Source: Chlamydiales bacterium (GTDB lineage Bacteria > Chlamydiota > Chlamydiia > Chlamydiales > JAJFMA01). From it: a stretch of DNA of 64,000 nt. The notes under the pieces were generated by a model that worked only from the letters and a program-made list of their open reading frames with translations, did no database searches and was not told the DNA's origin. A program made the translations under genes and the position numbers. The stretch is taken from the NCBI GenBank assembly GCA_030679955.1, contig JAUXSF010000033.1:16789-80788 (forward strand). The letters run 5' to 3'. Below, piece by piece: positions 52,065-61,074 of this stretch. Every line of letters begins with the position of its first letter. Within the stretch, counting starts at the first letter, position 1.

Positions 52065-53729
52065 CTATTCCGACTCCAGAAGGTCTAGGAAGGCCTTCAA
52101 TTGCTTGGAACGGGTCGGGTGTCGCATCTTGCGTAGTGCTTTAGCTTCGATCTGGCGGATACGCTCACGTGTGACGTTAAACTGCAGACCAACTTCTTCC
52201 AATGTCTTGGGCTTGCCGTCGAGTAGGCCAAAACGTTGGATAAGTACCTTGCGTTCACGCTCCGTTAGCGTTTCCAGAACCTCATTCATCTTGTCTTTCA
52301 AGATTGAATAGCCTGTAGCTTCAGCAGGTGAGTCAGCTGTGGTGTCTTCTAGGAAGTCACCAAACTGGCTTTCGCCGCCGTCGCCCACTTCAGCTTGTAG
52401 GGAGATCGGATGCTGTGCAATTTTGTAGATTTCACGTACGCGCTCGGCTGTCAGACCTAGCTCGCTAGCTAGTTCTTCTGGCGTTGGTTCGCGGCCGGTT
52501 TCCATCATTAGCTTCTTGGCGCCTCTCAAGACCTTGTTGATGGTCTCGATCATGTGCACAGGAATACGGATGGTACGCGCTTGGTCAGCGATAGCACGCG
52601 TGACGGCTTGTCGTATCCACCAGGTAGCATATGTGGAGAACTTGTAACCACGGCGGTATTCGAACTTCTCGACAGCCTTCATCAGGCCCATATTGCCTTC
52701 CTGAATAAGGTCTAGGAAGGATAGGCCGCGGTTGGTGTACTTCTTGGCTATAGAGATAACAAGACGTAGGTTGGATTCCACCATTTCGCGCTTAGCTTCT
52801 TGGCTCTTATCCATCCAACGTTGCAGCATACGCACGTCTTTCTTAAACTCGTCGATGCTGCGACCTGCGGCCAGCTCACGCTTGCGCAGTTTGCGTTGTG
52901 CTGCTAGGTACTTGGCTTTAGCGTATTTGTTACGCTCAGCGCGTGGCTCAAGGTCTTTGATCTCTCGCTCAAGTTCAAGGAATCGATCGTATGCGCGCAG
53001 GATAACTTCGCCGAAGTCTTCGATAATATTATGTCGGAAGTGGAACAGCCGAAGATAAGATTGCGTGCGGATACGGCATTTCTCGATGTCTTCCTGAATG
53101 GTAACCTTATCGGTTTTCTTCAGTTTAGGATCATCTAACTGCCGAAGAAGCACTTGTATAGCGGCGTCTTCATGCTTTAACAATGTCACCATTTTTGGCA
53201 ACAAAGCCAAAAAGGCCGACTTATTCGCGATCTCTTTCTCTGTGATACACTTGTCGAAGCGCTCTTTACCGGTAATCAGATATTGTGCGATCGAAATAGC
53301 TTCTTGAGTCGAGTAGCGGAAACGCATAATAATGCGTTCAATCTGTATCTGCGCTTTTTCAATACGCTTGGAGATCTCAACCTCTTCCTCACGGCTGAGG
53401 AGCGGTACAGAACCCATCTCTTTAAGGTACATACGCACAGGATCGTCAGGAGCGCCTTCGACACGCTTAGGCATTCCCTCGATCTCTTTGGCTTCCTTCT
53501 TGCGTTCCTTCTGGCGCTCAACCTCTGATTGGTTAAGTACCTGAATATCCATACCGCTTAGGTAGATCAGCACTTGGTCGATTTGCTCGGCCGAGTCAAA
53601 CGTCATCGGTAAGATTTCGTTGATCTCTTCGTACGTGATGTAGCCTTGCTCTTTAGCTATAGAGACCAGCTCATCGACTTTCTGTTGATGCTGAGAAGAA
53701 AAGGTGCTTTTGACACTAGTTTTGGTCAT
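52065..53729 (-). CDS. rpoD: Primary sigma factor RpoD (sigma-66 type)
   Basis: 554 residues from the ATG at 53729, which has AAGGA 6 bases ahead; the longer frame to 53774 would start before the predicted transcription start. Region 1.1 at the N-terminus, then 1.2 ([25 protein letters not shown]), the non-conserved insert, 2.1-2.4 ([43 protein letters not shown] split over regions, [22 protein letters not shown]), 3 ([12 protein letters not shown]) and 4.2 ([20 protein letters not shown]). The housekeeping sigma factor. Confidence 0.96.
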   Translation of the reverse strand: MTKTSVKSTFSSQHQQKVDELVSIAKEQGYITYEEINEILPMTFDSAEQIDQVLIYLSGMDIQVLNQSEVERQKERKKEAKEIEGMPKRVEGAPDDPVRMYLKEMGSVPLLSREEEVEISKRIEKAQIQIERIIMRFRYSTQEAISIAQYLITGKERFDKCITEKEIANKSAFLALLPKMVTLLKHEDAAIQVLLRQLDDPKLKKTDKVTIQEDIEKCRIRTQSYLRLFHFRHNIIEDFGEVILRAYDRFLELEREIKDLEPRAERNKYAKAKYLAAQRKLRKRELAAGRSIDEFKKDVRMLQRWMDKSQEAKREMVESNLRLVISIAKKYTNRGLSFLDLIQEGNMGLMKAVEKFEYRRGYKFSTYATWWIRQAVTRAIADQARTIRIPVHMIETINKVLRGAKKLMMETGREPTPEELASELGLTAERVREIYKIAQHPISLQAEVGDGGESQFGDFLEDTTADSPAEATGYSILKDKMNEVLETLTERERKVLIQRFGLLDGKPKTLEEVGLQFNVTRERIRQIEAKALRKMRHPTRSKQLKAFLDLLESE

Positions 53730-53762
53730 TTTTTCCTTGGGACAAAGAATAGTGGTACTGGC

Positions 53763-53791
53763 ATTCTCTGGCACCAGAGGGTTTTTGTCAA
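53763..53791 (-). promoter_or_regulatory. Sigma-70-type promoter of rpoD
   Basis: On the minus strand TTGACA (53786-53791), a 17-base spacer, and GAGAAT (53763-53768, 4 of 6 matches to TATAAT). Transcription would start near 53755, which supports translation from 53729. Confidence 0.5.
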
Positions 53792-53887
53792 GGCGGTGCC
53801 CTCGAATAGATGCAATTAAGTTTGTATTTTTTTTATAAGACCGCGCATTTTATCTCAAGAGCCAACCATATAGGGGTCTTGTTTTCC

Positions 53888-54724
53888 ATGCAATTGTATG
53901 CTTTAGGTCGCGATGGCCATCTCATTAGCGCTTCCAAAGCCGAAAAGCATCACGACTATAATTGTATGGAATGCACGGCTGTGGTTAGGCTTCGCAGTGG
54001 CCCACATCGTCAGTCGCATTTTTATCATTTGGTTAGTCCGGATAGCTGTCGACAGCATGGCAAAACATTACCTCATTTGCAAACCCAGAGTTATTTGCAA
54101 CAGATACTCGGTTCCGAATGCTATCTGGAGCATCGCTTTTCACAGATTAATCGCATCGCCGATGTCTATTGGGCTTCAGAAAAGATCATTTTTGAAGTGC
54201 AATGTTCCGGAATTACTGCTGATGAGGTGCGTAATCGCAATAAAGACTACGAAAGCCTTGGACTACACGTCATTTGGATTTTTCATGAGCACCGGTTCAA
54301 CCGCCGACTGGTAACAGCGGCCGAAGCATGCTTGCGTGAGCACCCTTATTACTTTACCAATATGGATGAGACTGGTGTCGGCACCATCTATCAGCAATTT
54401 GACACAATCGAAAAAGGACACCGCAAGAACCAGTTAAGTTCTTTGAGTATAGATGTGGCAGCGCCTAGGCGCTTAGCTGATAAAATCCCAATTCGTTTGG
54501 CTCAAAAGCGGTTTGAGCGGTATAGTCTTTACTTCGCTGGTGACTTAACTGACCTTTCGGTCAATAATCCCATGCATGAATATGTTGTGCGAGCTAAAGC
54601 TCTGGAAAGCATGGCTGAACCGACGATATCCTGGATCCAGATGATTCAGGAGGCTTGCCAGCGATACATTTTAAGGCCTTATATGGTGCTATTCCGCGCA
54701 CTTCTCGAAAAGGCCAGCCAATAG
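53888..54724 (+). CDS. CoiA-like competence nuclease
   Basis: 278 residues from the ATG at 53888 with AGGGG about 11 bases ahead. It has a Cys/His part at the N-terminus (YNCMECTAVVRLR and HRQSHFYHL), then RIADVYWASEKIIFEVQCSGIT, EVRNRNKDYESLGLHVIWIF, which is the CoiA nuclease-like core (D...E-x-Q). CoiA acts with DprA/RecA-type steps of DNA uptake. The C-terminal third is not typical. Chlamydiae are naturally transformable, so a role in uptake is plausible. Confidence 0.75.
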   Translation: MQLYALGRDGHLISASKAEKHHDYNCMECTAVVRLRSGPHRQSHFYHLVSPDSCRQHGKTLPHLQTQSYLQQILGSECYLEHRFSQINRIADVYWASEKIIFEVQCSGITADEVRNRNKDYESLGLHVIWIFHEHRFNRRLVTAAEACLREHPYYFTNMDETGVGTIYQQFDTIEKGHRKNQLSSLSIDVAAPRRLADKIPIRLAQKRFERYSLYFAGDLTDLSVNNPMHEYVVRAKALESMAEPTISWIQMIQEACQRYILRPYMVLFRALLEKASQ

Positions 54725-54735
54725 GAGAGATCATA

Positions 54736-55452
54736 ATGCAGACCAAGCTACTTTACTTGGAACATTCCTACGTCCAAACTATGACCGCAAAAGTCGTTTC
54801 GGTGACCGCAGAAACACCCGGACGCTGGAAGATCGTTCTCGATCAGACTGTTTTTTATCCTTTAGGAGGAGGCCAGCCAACAGATCAGGGCACTCTGGTA
54901 GGCGAGGGGTGGAGTGGTAGTGTGAATCAAGTGCTGCTAAAAGAAGGCGAGATTTGCCATTTTGTTGACTCGGCTACAGAGCCACCTGTTGGTATCACCG
55001 TGGTTGGTACACTAGATTGGCCCAGGCGCTTTTTGAATATGCGCAGGCATTCAGCGGCTCATGTCATTGACTTTGCTATGTATCAGCTCGGATATGCTCC
55101 AAAGCCGCTATATCCGACCAAAGGCGACCACAGTAAAAAGTGCTTCATAATTTACGAAGGAACAATGGAAAACGACATCAAAGCCGAGCTAGAAGCCAAG
55201 TCAAACGAGCTTGTAAAGGCTGATCTGGTCTTCAGTACGCGTTTTGTCACATTTGACCAAATCAAGGAGATCGCTTTGTACTTGCAACCTGGCTTGCCAC
55301 AGAACAAGCCTTTGCGCGTATTAGCTTTGGAAGGTGTCGGAGCAGTAGCAGACGGCGGTACTCAAGTCGAGAGAAGCAGTGAAGTCGGCGTCATCAAAAT
55401 CCCCAAAATTGAAGTGAAAGATGGCTTCACTACCATCCACTACACGATTTAG
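54736..55452 (+). CDS. AlaX-like tRNA-editing domain protein with incomplete zinc site
   Basis: 238 residues from the ATG at 54736 (AGGAGA ahead). It has YPLGGGQPTDQGTL and RRHSAAHVIDF, the first zinc pair HxxxH of the AlaRS editing domain. The second pair, in the usual CGGTHV, reads DGGTQVERSSEVG, so both Cys and His are gone. AlaX proteins hydrolyse mischarged alanyl-tRNA. With half of the metal site lost, it may have another role or a changed metal. It follows the CoiA-like gene by 11 bases. Confidence 0.8.
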   Translation: MQTKLLYLEHSYVQTMTAKVVSVTAETPGRWKIVLDQTVFYPLGGGQPTDQGTLVGEGWSGSVNQVLLKEGEICHFVDSATEPPVGITVVGTLDWPRRFLNMRRHSAAHVIDFAMYQLGYAPKPLYPTKGDHSKKCFIIYEGTMENDIKAELEAKSNELVKADLVFSTRFVTFDQIKEIALYLQPGLPQNKPLRVLALEGVGAVADGGTQVERSSEVGVIKIPKIEVKDGFTTIHYTI

Positions 55453-55488
55453 CTATTGGTCAGGTGAACACGATGAACGGATTACTTT

Positions 55489-56361
55489 TTAATTGTTGTC
55501 TCGGACAACGCTTTGTATCCTATCAAAGAAATCGGACACTTTCGTGAAACCTTCTGCTAAGTTGGATGAAATGCCACACTCGGTGGCCATTGCTGCAAAT
55601 GGCTTGCTCCAACTTTCTGGTGGTTTTGGGATAGTTGCTGGCAACAGATGTGTATTGCGTGCTCTGAATATTCTTTGAAGGGCGTTTAAGAAGACTTCAG
55701 GCGTTTGATCCCTTAAGTTGAGAAGCAGTATCAGATCAATTAAATCTTTAGTTCGTGTGTTAATCTGCTCTCGCGGAAGAGTGTAGGAGTGGAGCTTTTC
55801 AGCGAATTGTTGTTCTACAGAAATCATTGAGATAATTGGTGGAGCTATACCGCAAAACTCAAGCCAGTTCGTTCCAGAAATTTCTTCTACTTGGTCGACG
55901 AGAAAGTCGCAGCCTATATCCAGGTGAAAATTAGCAAAAGGCCGATTGTCAACCAAAACCGATATGCTGTGACGCGATCCACCATAGGGAGCGTTTTCAA
56001 TATCGCGTTGGGGTTGGCCGATTTGAAAGGTAAAATGATCAAATAAATTGATATTGGCAAGTGTCTGGAGTTGTTGCAGAATCACTTCGGTCATCGGTTC
56101 AGTTGTATCGACCACTCTAATAGAGCTGGTTAAGTCTATATCTTTGGTCGCACGTGCTTGGGTAATTCTCAATTCCATGGCATACCCTCCCTTCAAAGCA
56201 AAAGAGGAAGGTTCTCGATAGAAAATTCTTGCTAAAAACCGGTCCGAAGCCACTTTTTGACGAAGACGCTGCAAACTTTCGCCCGTAGATATAGAATAGG
56301 CCCGTAGATTCGTTTCTAATTGTTCGCGAAATTCAGTAGCGGTGCTAAGCGTTGTATTCAT
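55489..56361 (-). CDS. AbiEii-type nucleotidyltransferase toxin
   Basis: 290 residues; AGGA ahead of the ATG, which overlaps the end of the upstream gene by 17 bases. The core motifs are FALKGGYAMELR and ATKDIDLTSS (metal-binding DxD), followed by HLDIGCDFLVDQ, then VEQQFAEKLHSY and TRTKDLIDLILLL, all standard for AbiEii/AbiGii toxins. Such toxins add nucleotides (GTP or pyrimidines in studied members) to tRNA or other targets and stop growth, for example during phage infection. Partnered with the AbiEi-like protein encoded directly upstream. Confidence 0.88.
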   Translation of the reverse strand: MNTTLSTATEFREQLETNLRAYSISTGESLQRLRQKVASDRFLARIFYREPSSFALKGGYAMELRITQARATKDIDLTSSIRVVDTTEPMTEVILQQLQTLANINLFDHFTFQIGQPQRDIENAPYGGSRHSISVLVDNRPFANFHLDIGCDFLVDQVEEISGTNWLEFCGIAPPIISMISVEQQFAEKLHSYTLPREQINTRTKDLIDLILLLNLRDQTPEVFLNALQRIFRARNTHLLPATIPKPPESWSKPFAAMATECGISSNLAEGFTKVSDFFDRIQSVVRDNN

Positions 56362-57748
56362 TGATCTGTCCTAGAGTAGAGAGTGCTGAGAGAATTGAAT
56401 GAGGTCCATGAAAATACACATTTCTTTTTCCGGTAGCGGGGTCGTAATCATCTTGAGAGATTGCGATCCCGATCAGGGCGGGGGTGCCATTTACGAATTT
56501 CCAAAGCCCGCTTCCACTTAGTCCTTGAAAAGAGGAGATGGCCTTTCTTCTCAAGTTTCTTATTTCACAAGTATGATTGCTAACTGGACACGTGATGTAG
56601 TCTACATCGGCAAGTTGATTGTAGCTGGAAGCGGTAAATCCGTAGGGACCAATCCGTAATTCATATGTTTCGTTTGCAGCACAATACTCGTCCTCAATGC
56701 CTCCCAGAGAGATAAAGGCGTCTCGGAGAGAAAAGCTTGGTGGCTCATTGGGGATTGCGTAATACGCTTTGTAAATTTTCAAGACGTCAACAATTTCTTT
56801 AGAGGGGATAACAATGGCAAGGTCTTTTGGTTGATGCGAAAGGCCATCATTGAGCTGGTCGTCACTAAAAGCTGGGTCCCATTCAAGTACGGTGAAATCT
56901 TTTACTGACTTGGCCGGATATTCTCTTCTAATCTTGTCATATCTAAGAAGAATCCTCACAGATTTTGCCTTTCGAAAACCCCTACCTACATGACCGGCTG
57001 TAAGTAGAAAGTACTGCGATTTGTATTGGCATAGAACAGCCGTTCCAAACCCAAAACCCTCCAAAAAGAGTCCCACCGTATATGGCTCCACTCCTCGCCC
57101 TAAATCAGCTAATTGCTCATTTGCTCGAGTCCATACTTCATCTACCGCCTTGGCTATAATTTTCCGCAAGTCCTCAGAATCTGTGAAGTTTTGGAGCTGC
57201 TCCAGCTGCTGAATTGTTGCAAGTCCTTTAATCAAAGATTTCTGGACTGCCAGATCAAGTATCGCAAGCTCAATTTGTTCAGGTTGAGTTGTGCCTTCTT
57301 GGATAATGTCGATTAAAGTGCGTAGCGGTGTGGTGACACGATAGCCTTTTCGTGTTTCGGCTTCTGGAGCTTCTTCTACAAAATGCAAAAAAATATTTTT
57401 AGGAATTTCAGCGCTTTTTCTAAATTTCTGAGGCACCGACATGTGGAGCTTTGCTGGAGCAACGTCACTGAGTCCGTGAATGTCGAGGGCGGTTTCATGC
57501 GACCAAATACCCTGGGGATTACCCTTTTTATCAGCACTCCATAACGTCCACAAAGCAAGTTCAGAGTGTGGGGTAGATGGGTAGTTGGCCAATCGATAAA
57601 TACCGCGAATTTTTTCTTTAAGCCATTTCTCCGATTGTATTTTGCGGTGAAAGTTTGCGCGTGAAAAACCGCACATTACTGCTTGTCGGCTTGTAAAATA
57701 GCCCTCTTGATTTTTCGCTATCTGTAAAAGGGTGTGTTCTTTGTTCAT
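56345..57748 (-). CDS. AbiEi-like antitoxin fused to a trypsin-like serine protease
   Basis: 467 residues from the ATG at 57748 (a TTG two codons upstream is less likely). Residues 1-185 follow the AbiEi order: winged-helix start (LLQIAKNQEGYFTSRQAV, RGIYRLANYP), WSHETALDIHGLSDV and the C-terminal antitoxin part VTTPLRTLIDII. Residues about 220-455 are an added trypsin-like domain: GFGTAVL, LLTAGHVG (His253), KDLAIVIP (Asp309) and FQGLSGSGLW (nucleophile Ser411) with PALIGIAIS after it. All three catalytic residues are in the proper order. Standard AbiEi has no protease. The domain may cleave the antitoxin or another protein to free the toxin. The last codons overlap the toxin gene. Confidence 0.85.
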   Translation of the reverse strand: MNKEHTLLQIAKNQEGYFTSRQAVMCGFSRANFHRKIQSEKWLKEKIRGIYRLANYPSTPHSELALWTLWSADKKGNPQGIWSHETALDIHGLSDVAPAKLHMSVPQKFRKSAEIPKNIFLHFVEEAPEAETRKGYRVTTPLRTLIDIIQEGTTQPEQIELAILDLAVQKSLIKGLATIQQLEQLQNFTDSEDLRKIIAKAVDEVWTRANEQLADLGRGVEPYTVGLFLEGFGFGTAVLCQYKSQYFLLTAGHVGRGFRKAKSVRILLRYDKIRREYPAKSVKDFTVLEWDPAFSDDQLNDGLSHQPKDLAIVIPSKEIVDVLKIYKAYYAIPNEPPSFSLRDAFISLGGIEDEYCAANETYELRIGPYGFTASSYNQLADVDYITCPVSNHTCEIRNLRRKAISSFQGLSGSGLWKFVNGTPALIGIAISQDDYDPATGKRNVYFHGPHSILSALSTLGQINEYNA

Positions 57749-57782
57749 ACACAAATGTTATCAAATGCATAATATTTGTGTA
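57748..57782 (-). promoter_or_regulatory. Operator palindrome over the AbiE-type promoter
   Basis: TACACAAAT (57748-57756) and ATTTGTGTA (57774-57782) are perfect inverted 9-mers with a 17-base spacer. On the minus strand TTTACA and GATAAC form a weak -35/-10 with 17-base spacing inside it. The antitoxin ATG begins at the edge of the palindrome, so the mRNA may be nearly leaderless. AbiEi proteins are known to repress their promoter through inverted repeats. Confidence 0.6.
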
Positions 57783-57968
57783 AAGTTTAAGCAGGAAGTG
57801 TGGAAATATTATGCAATAGATGACATTTATGTCTAAAAGACGGTCGGTAAGTTGAGGTCGCTGCGGATAGGATGGTAGGTTGTCGCATCATCAAGAAGAT
57901 GGACAAAATGACATCTGGTTTTATACTTTATTGAATGTTAGTATGTTTAGAATAACATTAGAGATGAA

Positions 57969-58940
57969 ATGATTACCTTTGAAAAATGTATATATAATAA
58001 TTTAACTCCCCTGTTTTTTCCAGCGGAGGTCAAAAATGAATCTCAAGAATTTTCTGAAAGTTTTCTCGAGGAATTTAAGAAAAACTACATCAAAGAAACC
58101 TCTAAGGCCTTTGCATTTAAGACTGCATTTTATCTGTCGGGTGGAGCTGTAATGTTTTGTTCATATACCCAGGGATTAACGTCTAGTCTGACAATTATTT
58201 CTGTCGTGGGAACAGGCGCTCTTGGTTTAAATTGGAGTAGGTGGACGACTAAGCCCTATCAGTTAGCTCTATCTGCCTATAGAGCAATGTCTGAGCGCGA
58301 TGAGCAGGCCGCTTTGCACTTCATCAAACAGGGAGCCAATATTTATCAGGATTTCTCTCATTTATCTATCAAGACTGGGATAAATTACGACCTATTCAGC
58401 CAAGCCACTGAGTTTGACTGTAAAGAAGTTGTAAAATGTTTAATTAGCTTAGGGTGGGTCTTGAAAAAAGATGCTAGTCTGCTTGGTCAAGCGACTAGCA
58501 TCGAGATGGCGCAACTGCTTATGGCTCTTGGCGCAGATGTCAATTTGTATGATGGTAAAAAATACTCGCCTCTTTCTATACAATTATCTCGTTTTCCTAA
58601 GGGTGCATCCGACCAAACTTGCCTTTTGGGTAAATTTGAAAACAGGTGTTCGGTCATTTTATTTTTGATCGAAAGAGGCGCTAAACTTCAAAGTAATCTC
58701 CCTAGATTTGATGAAAAGAAACGAGCTCAAAATATGCTTCCGGGGATTTTGGATGGTGTTTATCAGCTAGATGAAGAGAGTCAACAAAAGATCATGGCCG
58801 ATATTCAAACCATCTACGGTGAAATTCTTGGTAGCAACCAAGCCAATGATATTTTTGCAGATATTCATGATGATGTTCAGAAAGTCAAAGAAGCCTTTGA
58901 ATATTTCCGCGCGCCACCCCACCCGCGCCAACCAAAGTGA
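57969..58940 (+). CDS. Ankyrin-repeat protein with Inc-like hydrophobic hairpin
   Basis: 323 residues; GAG just ahead of the ATG. Two hydrophobic segments close together at about 50-67 (AFYLSGGAVMFCSY) and 70-90 (TSSLTIISVVGTGALGL) resemble the bilobed hairpin of Inc proteins. Then two or three degenerate ankyrin repeats: ALHFIKQGANIYQDF, CLISLGWVLKKD and MAQLLMALGADVNLYDGKKYSPL, VILFLIERGAKL. Likely inserted in the inclusion membrane with repeats facing the host; function inferred. Low G+C here suggests transfer. Confidence 0.65.
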   Translation: MITFEKCIYNNLTPLFFPAEVKNESQEFSESFLEEFKKNYIKETSKAFAFKTAFYLSGGAVMFCSYTQGLTSSLTIISVVGTGALGLNWSRWTTKPYQLALSAYRAMSERDEQAALHFIKQGANIYQDFSHLSIKTGINYDLFSQATEFDCKEVVKCLISLGWVLKKDASLLGQATSIEMAQLLMALGADVNLYDGKKYSPLSIQLSRFPKGASDQTCLLGKFENRCSVILFLIERGAKLQSNLPRFDEKKRAQNMLPGILDGVYQLDEESQQKIMADIQTIYGEILGSNQANDIFADIHDDVQKVKEAFEYFRAPPHPRQPK

Positions 58941-59084
58941 CCTGGTGGGTCAGTTTGATCTGTCGCGAGGGGGTCAGAAACCGTGAATATAGCAAATAAA
59001 TATCAAGTGCTTGCATAGCATATCTTCTTCGACTATGGGTTTGGATATGAATTCTGCAGCCAATGCGTAATACCCGCGCACTTA

Positions 59085-60128
59085 CTAGATTCCTTTTTCA
59101 TGATTGAGTAGCCATTGCTTGCATGCTAAGCCGCCGGCATAGCCGCAAAGATTGCCATTTGCATTGATCACGCGGTGACAAGGAATGATAATCGCCAACT
59201 GATTTGCCCCATTAGCTTGAGCCACAGCCCTGAAAGCTGTTGGTCGGCCTAAGGTGACCGCTAACTCTGAGTAGGATCGTGTTTCTCCCGGAGGTATCTT
59301 CTGCAGCAGATCCCAAACTTGCTTCTGAAAGGGAGAGCCTAGAAGCGCCAGGGGTGTCTTGAACTCGGCTAATGTCCCATCGAAGTACAACTTAAGCTCA
59401 TTTTTAATCGACTCAATGGGGCGAGTTGAGCCCGGGATGATTGCAGATTTGGTTTTGAGGCGTAGTCGTTCCACTTCTCTTTCTAATCCGCGACGGTCTA
59501 CAAACTCTAAAAGATACAGTGCTTGTTCATCAGCAATCGCTAACATCGGGCCCAGGGGTGTATCCAGCCAGGAGGCCTTCAGCACTTTATCGCAGCTGAC
59601 CTTGGAGGGAGGCGCTCCCATAATACGGGAAAAGGCATCGCGGAAGCCACTGTCTGATTCATATCCAGTGGAAAGTTGCGCGTCGATCACTAATTCACCA
59701 GCTTTAATTTGTTTCATCGCTAACCCCATACGTCTAGCGCGTGCATAGCTCACAAAGGTCATGCCGAATCGTTTTTTGAACTGACGTCTAGCTGTAGATG
59801 CATCTACGCATAGTTCTCGAAAGTCTCTGTCTTTCCAGCGCTTTTCGGGATTTTGCTCAACCGCATCGACAAGTAACTGTACAAGTTTCGAGACTTGGTT
59901 TGGATGTGAAAGAGGCTTACAGCGTTTGCAGGGTCTGTAGGCCGCTAAAAGTGATTCTTGAGCTGTTTGGAAAAATTCACAGTTTTCGAACTTGGGTTTG
60001 CGTGCTGGACAGGTTGGTCGGCAAAACACCCCGGTGGTTTTGACACCAACAAAGAATACCCCTTCGTAATCGGAGTTTTTAGCTAGCAACGCTTGGAAAT
60101 ATTCTTTCTGCAGTTTCGGCGATATCAT
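59085..60128 (-). CDS. ada: Ada: bifunctional regulator and O6-alkylguanine-DNA methyltransferase
   Basis: 347 residues, the usual length of Ada. The N-Ada zinc domain has Cys36, 40, 67 and 70 (GVFCRPTCPARK, RPCKRC), matching the phosphotriester-accepting site. An AraC-type HTH region lies at about 85-180 (STGYESDSGFRDAFSRIMG). The C-terminal methyltransferase has IIPCHRVINANG, with the acceptor Cys at 317. It repairs alkylated DNA and activates its own response when methylated. Confidence 0.95.
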   Translation of the reverse strand: MISPKLQKEYFQALLAKNSDYEGVFFVGVKTTGVFCRPTCPARKPKFENCEFFQTAQESLLAAYRPCKRCKPLSHPNQVSKLVQLLVDAVEQNPEKRWKDRDFRELCVDASTARRQFKKRFGMTFVSYARARRMGLAMKQIKAGELVIDAQLSTGYESDSGFRDAFSRIMGAPPSKVSCDKVLKASWLDTPLGPMLAIADEQALYLLEFVDRRGLEREVERLRLKTKSAIIPGSTRPIESIKNELKLYFDGTLAEFKTPLALLGSPFQKQVWDLLQKIPPGETRSYSELAVTLGRPTAFRAVAQANGANQLAIIIPCHRVINANGNLCGYAGGLACKQWLLNHEKGI

Positions 60129-60209
60129 TGGTCTCTCTTTTTGCTTCTATCTTACCGAATAAAGCTAAAAGGCTGCCGCCGAATTTCAGGCACCGATTTT
60201 TTTCTGACC

Positions 60210-60560
60210 TTAACGGCTTCTGAATGTGTTGGTATCGAAGAACAGCTCGATCTTTGTGACCAACCCCTCGTTAAACGTTAACCAGGCCGCGGTAGGGATA
60301 TTTCCAATAGGAGCCGGAAAGCCAATATCATAGATCACTACAACTTGGTTATCTGACGCAATCTTATTTCGCACAGTGAGGGAAGTAAAAAAGGCGACAA
60401 ATTTTCGTGCAGCTTCTAGATAGCCAGCGGCATTGCTAGACTGAACAAAAGGGCTACGGAAGTATACATCTGGATGTAGGTATTCTGCCAAGGTTGCAAG
60501 GTCTTTGTTTGCCATCGCTGCATAGAAGGCTTCGGCAATTGCCACGTTATTTTGGCTCAT
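60210..60560 (-). CDS. SnoaL-like (NTF2-fold) protein
   Basis: 116 residues; AGGAGA ahead of the ATG. Matches the SnoaL-like pattern: VAIAEAFYAAMANKDLATLAEYLHPDVYFRSP, then LTVRNKIASDNQVVVIYDI and TKIELFFDTNTF. A small alpha/beta cone. The family includes cyclases and proteins of unknown role; no substrate can be told. It is divergent from the DUF6314 gene with a palindrome between them. Confidence 0.8.
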   Translation of the reverse strand: MSQNNVAIAEAFYAAMANKDLATLAEYLHPDVYFRSPFVQSSNAAGYLEAARKFVAFFTSLTVRNKIASDNQVVVIYDIGFPAPIGNIPTAAWLTFNEGLVTKIELFFDTNTFRSR

Positions 60561-60582
60561 AGCATGTCTCCTTTTGACTTTC

Positions 60583-60614
60583 CATATTGAGTATAGTAAA
60601 CTATATCCAATATG
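60583..60614. promoter_or_regulatory. 32-base palindrome between divergent genes
   Basis: CATATTG (60583-60589) and CAATATG (60608-60614) are the outer arms; inside, AGTATAG/CTATATC continue the symmetry, with 13 of 16 half-site positions matching. It lies between the SnoaL-like and DUF6314 genes, where a MarR/ArsR/PadR-size dimer could regulate both. No such regulator gene is beside it. Confidence 0.65.
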
Positions 60615-60633
60615 TCAAAAAGAAAAGCACATA

Positions 60634-61074
60634 ATGGATAGGACACCAACGCTGCTGTTGTTCTGGCAACGCCTTAGCGCTATGTCGAAGCTCATATTTA
60701 AGACTAGTAATCTTGAAGGGATTGGCGAGGTTACCGTGTCTTCAGAAGGCGAGAATGTGATTATTTACTCCGAGAAGGGGACCTGGACTAGCCAGCGCAA
60801 CACACAGATTGATTTTACAAATGTTCAGCGCTGGAATCTAAATTTGACAGATGGCGTTATCTCTTTGCAGCATCTGCGAAGGGGGCTTAGTAATCCAGTA
60901 GCGCTTGTGGATATGGTTCCTGTTGATTCACGATCTTTATCATCAGTGGATTGCCATGTATGCGGGTCCGATATATACTCAGCGCGTCTTTATTTGGTGG
61001 ATCCTGGTCTACAGCTCAGTTGGAGGGTGATTGGTCCACGCAAGGACGATGAAATGGAGTATTGCTATTCATAA
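60634..61074 (+). CDS. DUF6314 family protein
   Basis: 146 residues from the ATG at 60634; the frame opens at 60574 but that would run over the palindrome. The C-terminus HVCGSDIYSARLYL ... WRVIGPRKDDEMEYCY is typical of DUF6314 (pattern H-x-C-G-x-D-x-Y, then V-x-GPRKD). Predicted as a beta-barrel lipid-binding-like protein; function unknown. Its TAA overlaps the ATG of the beta-lactamase gene, so translation is likely coupled. Confidence 0.8.
   Translation: MDRTPTLLLFWQRLSAMSKLIFKTSNLEGIGEVTVSSEGENVIIYSEKGTWTSQRNTQIDFTNVQRWNLNLTDGVISLQHLRRGLSNPVALVDMVPVDSRSLSSVDCHVCGSDIYSARLYLVDPGLQLSWRVIGPRKDDEMEYCYS

Noticed and set aside
58941..58982. GGTGGGTCAGTTTGA and GGGGGTCAGAAAC as an insertion-sequence end
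   Set aside because: No transposase or matching second end is visible, so it is mentioned only as a possibility and not annotated as an element.
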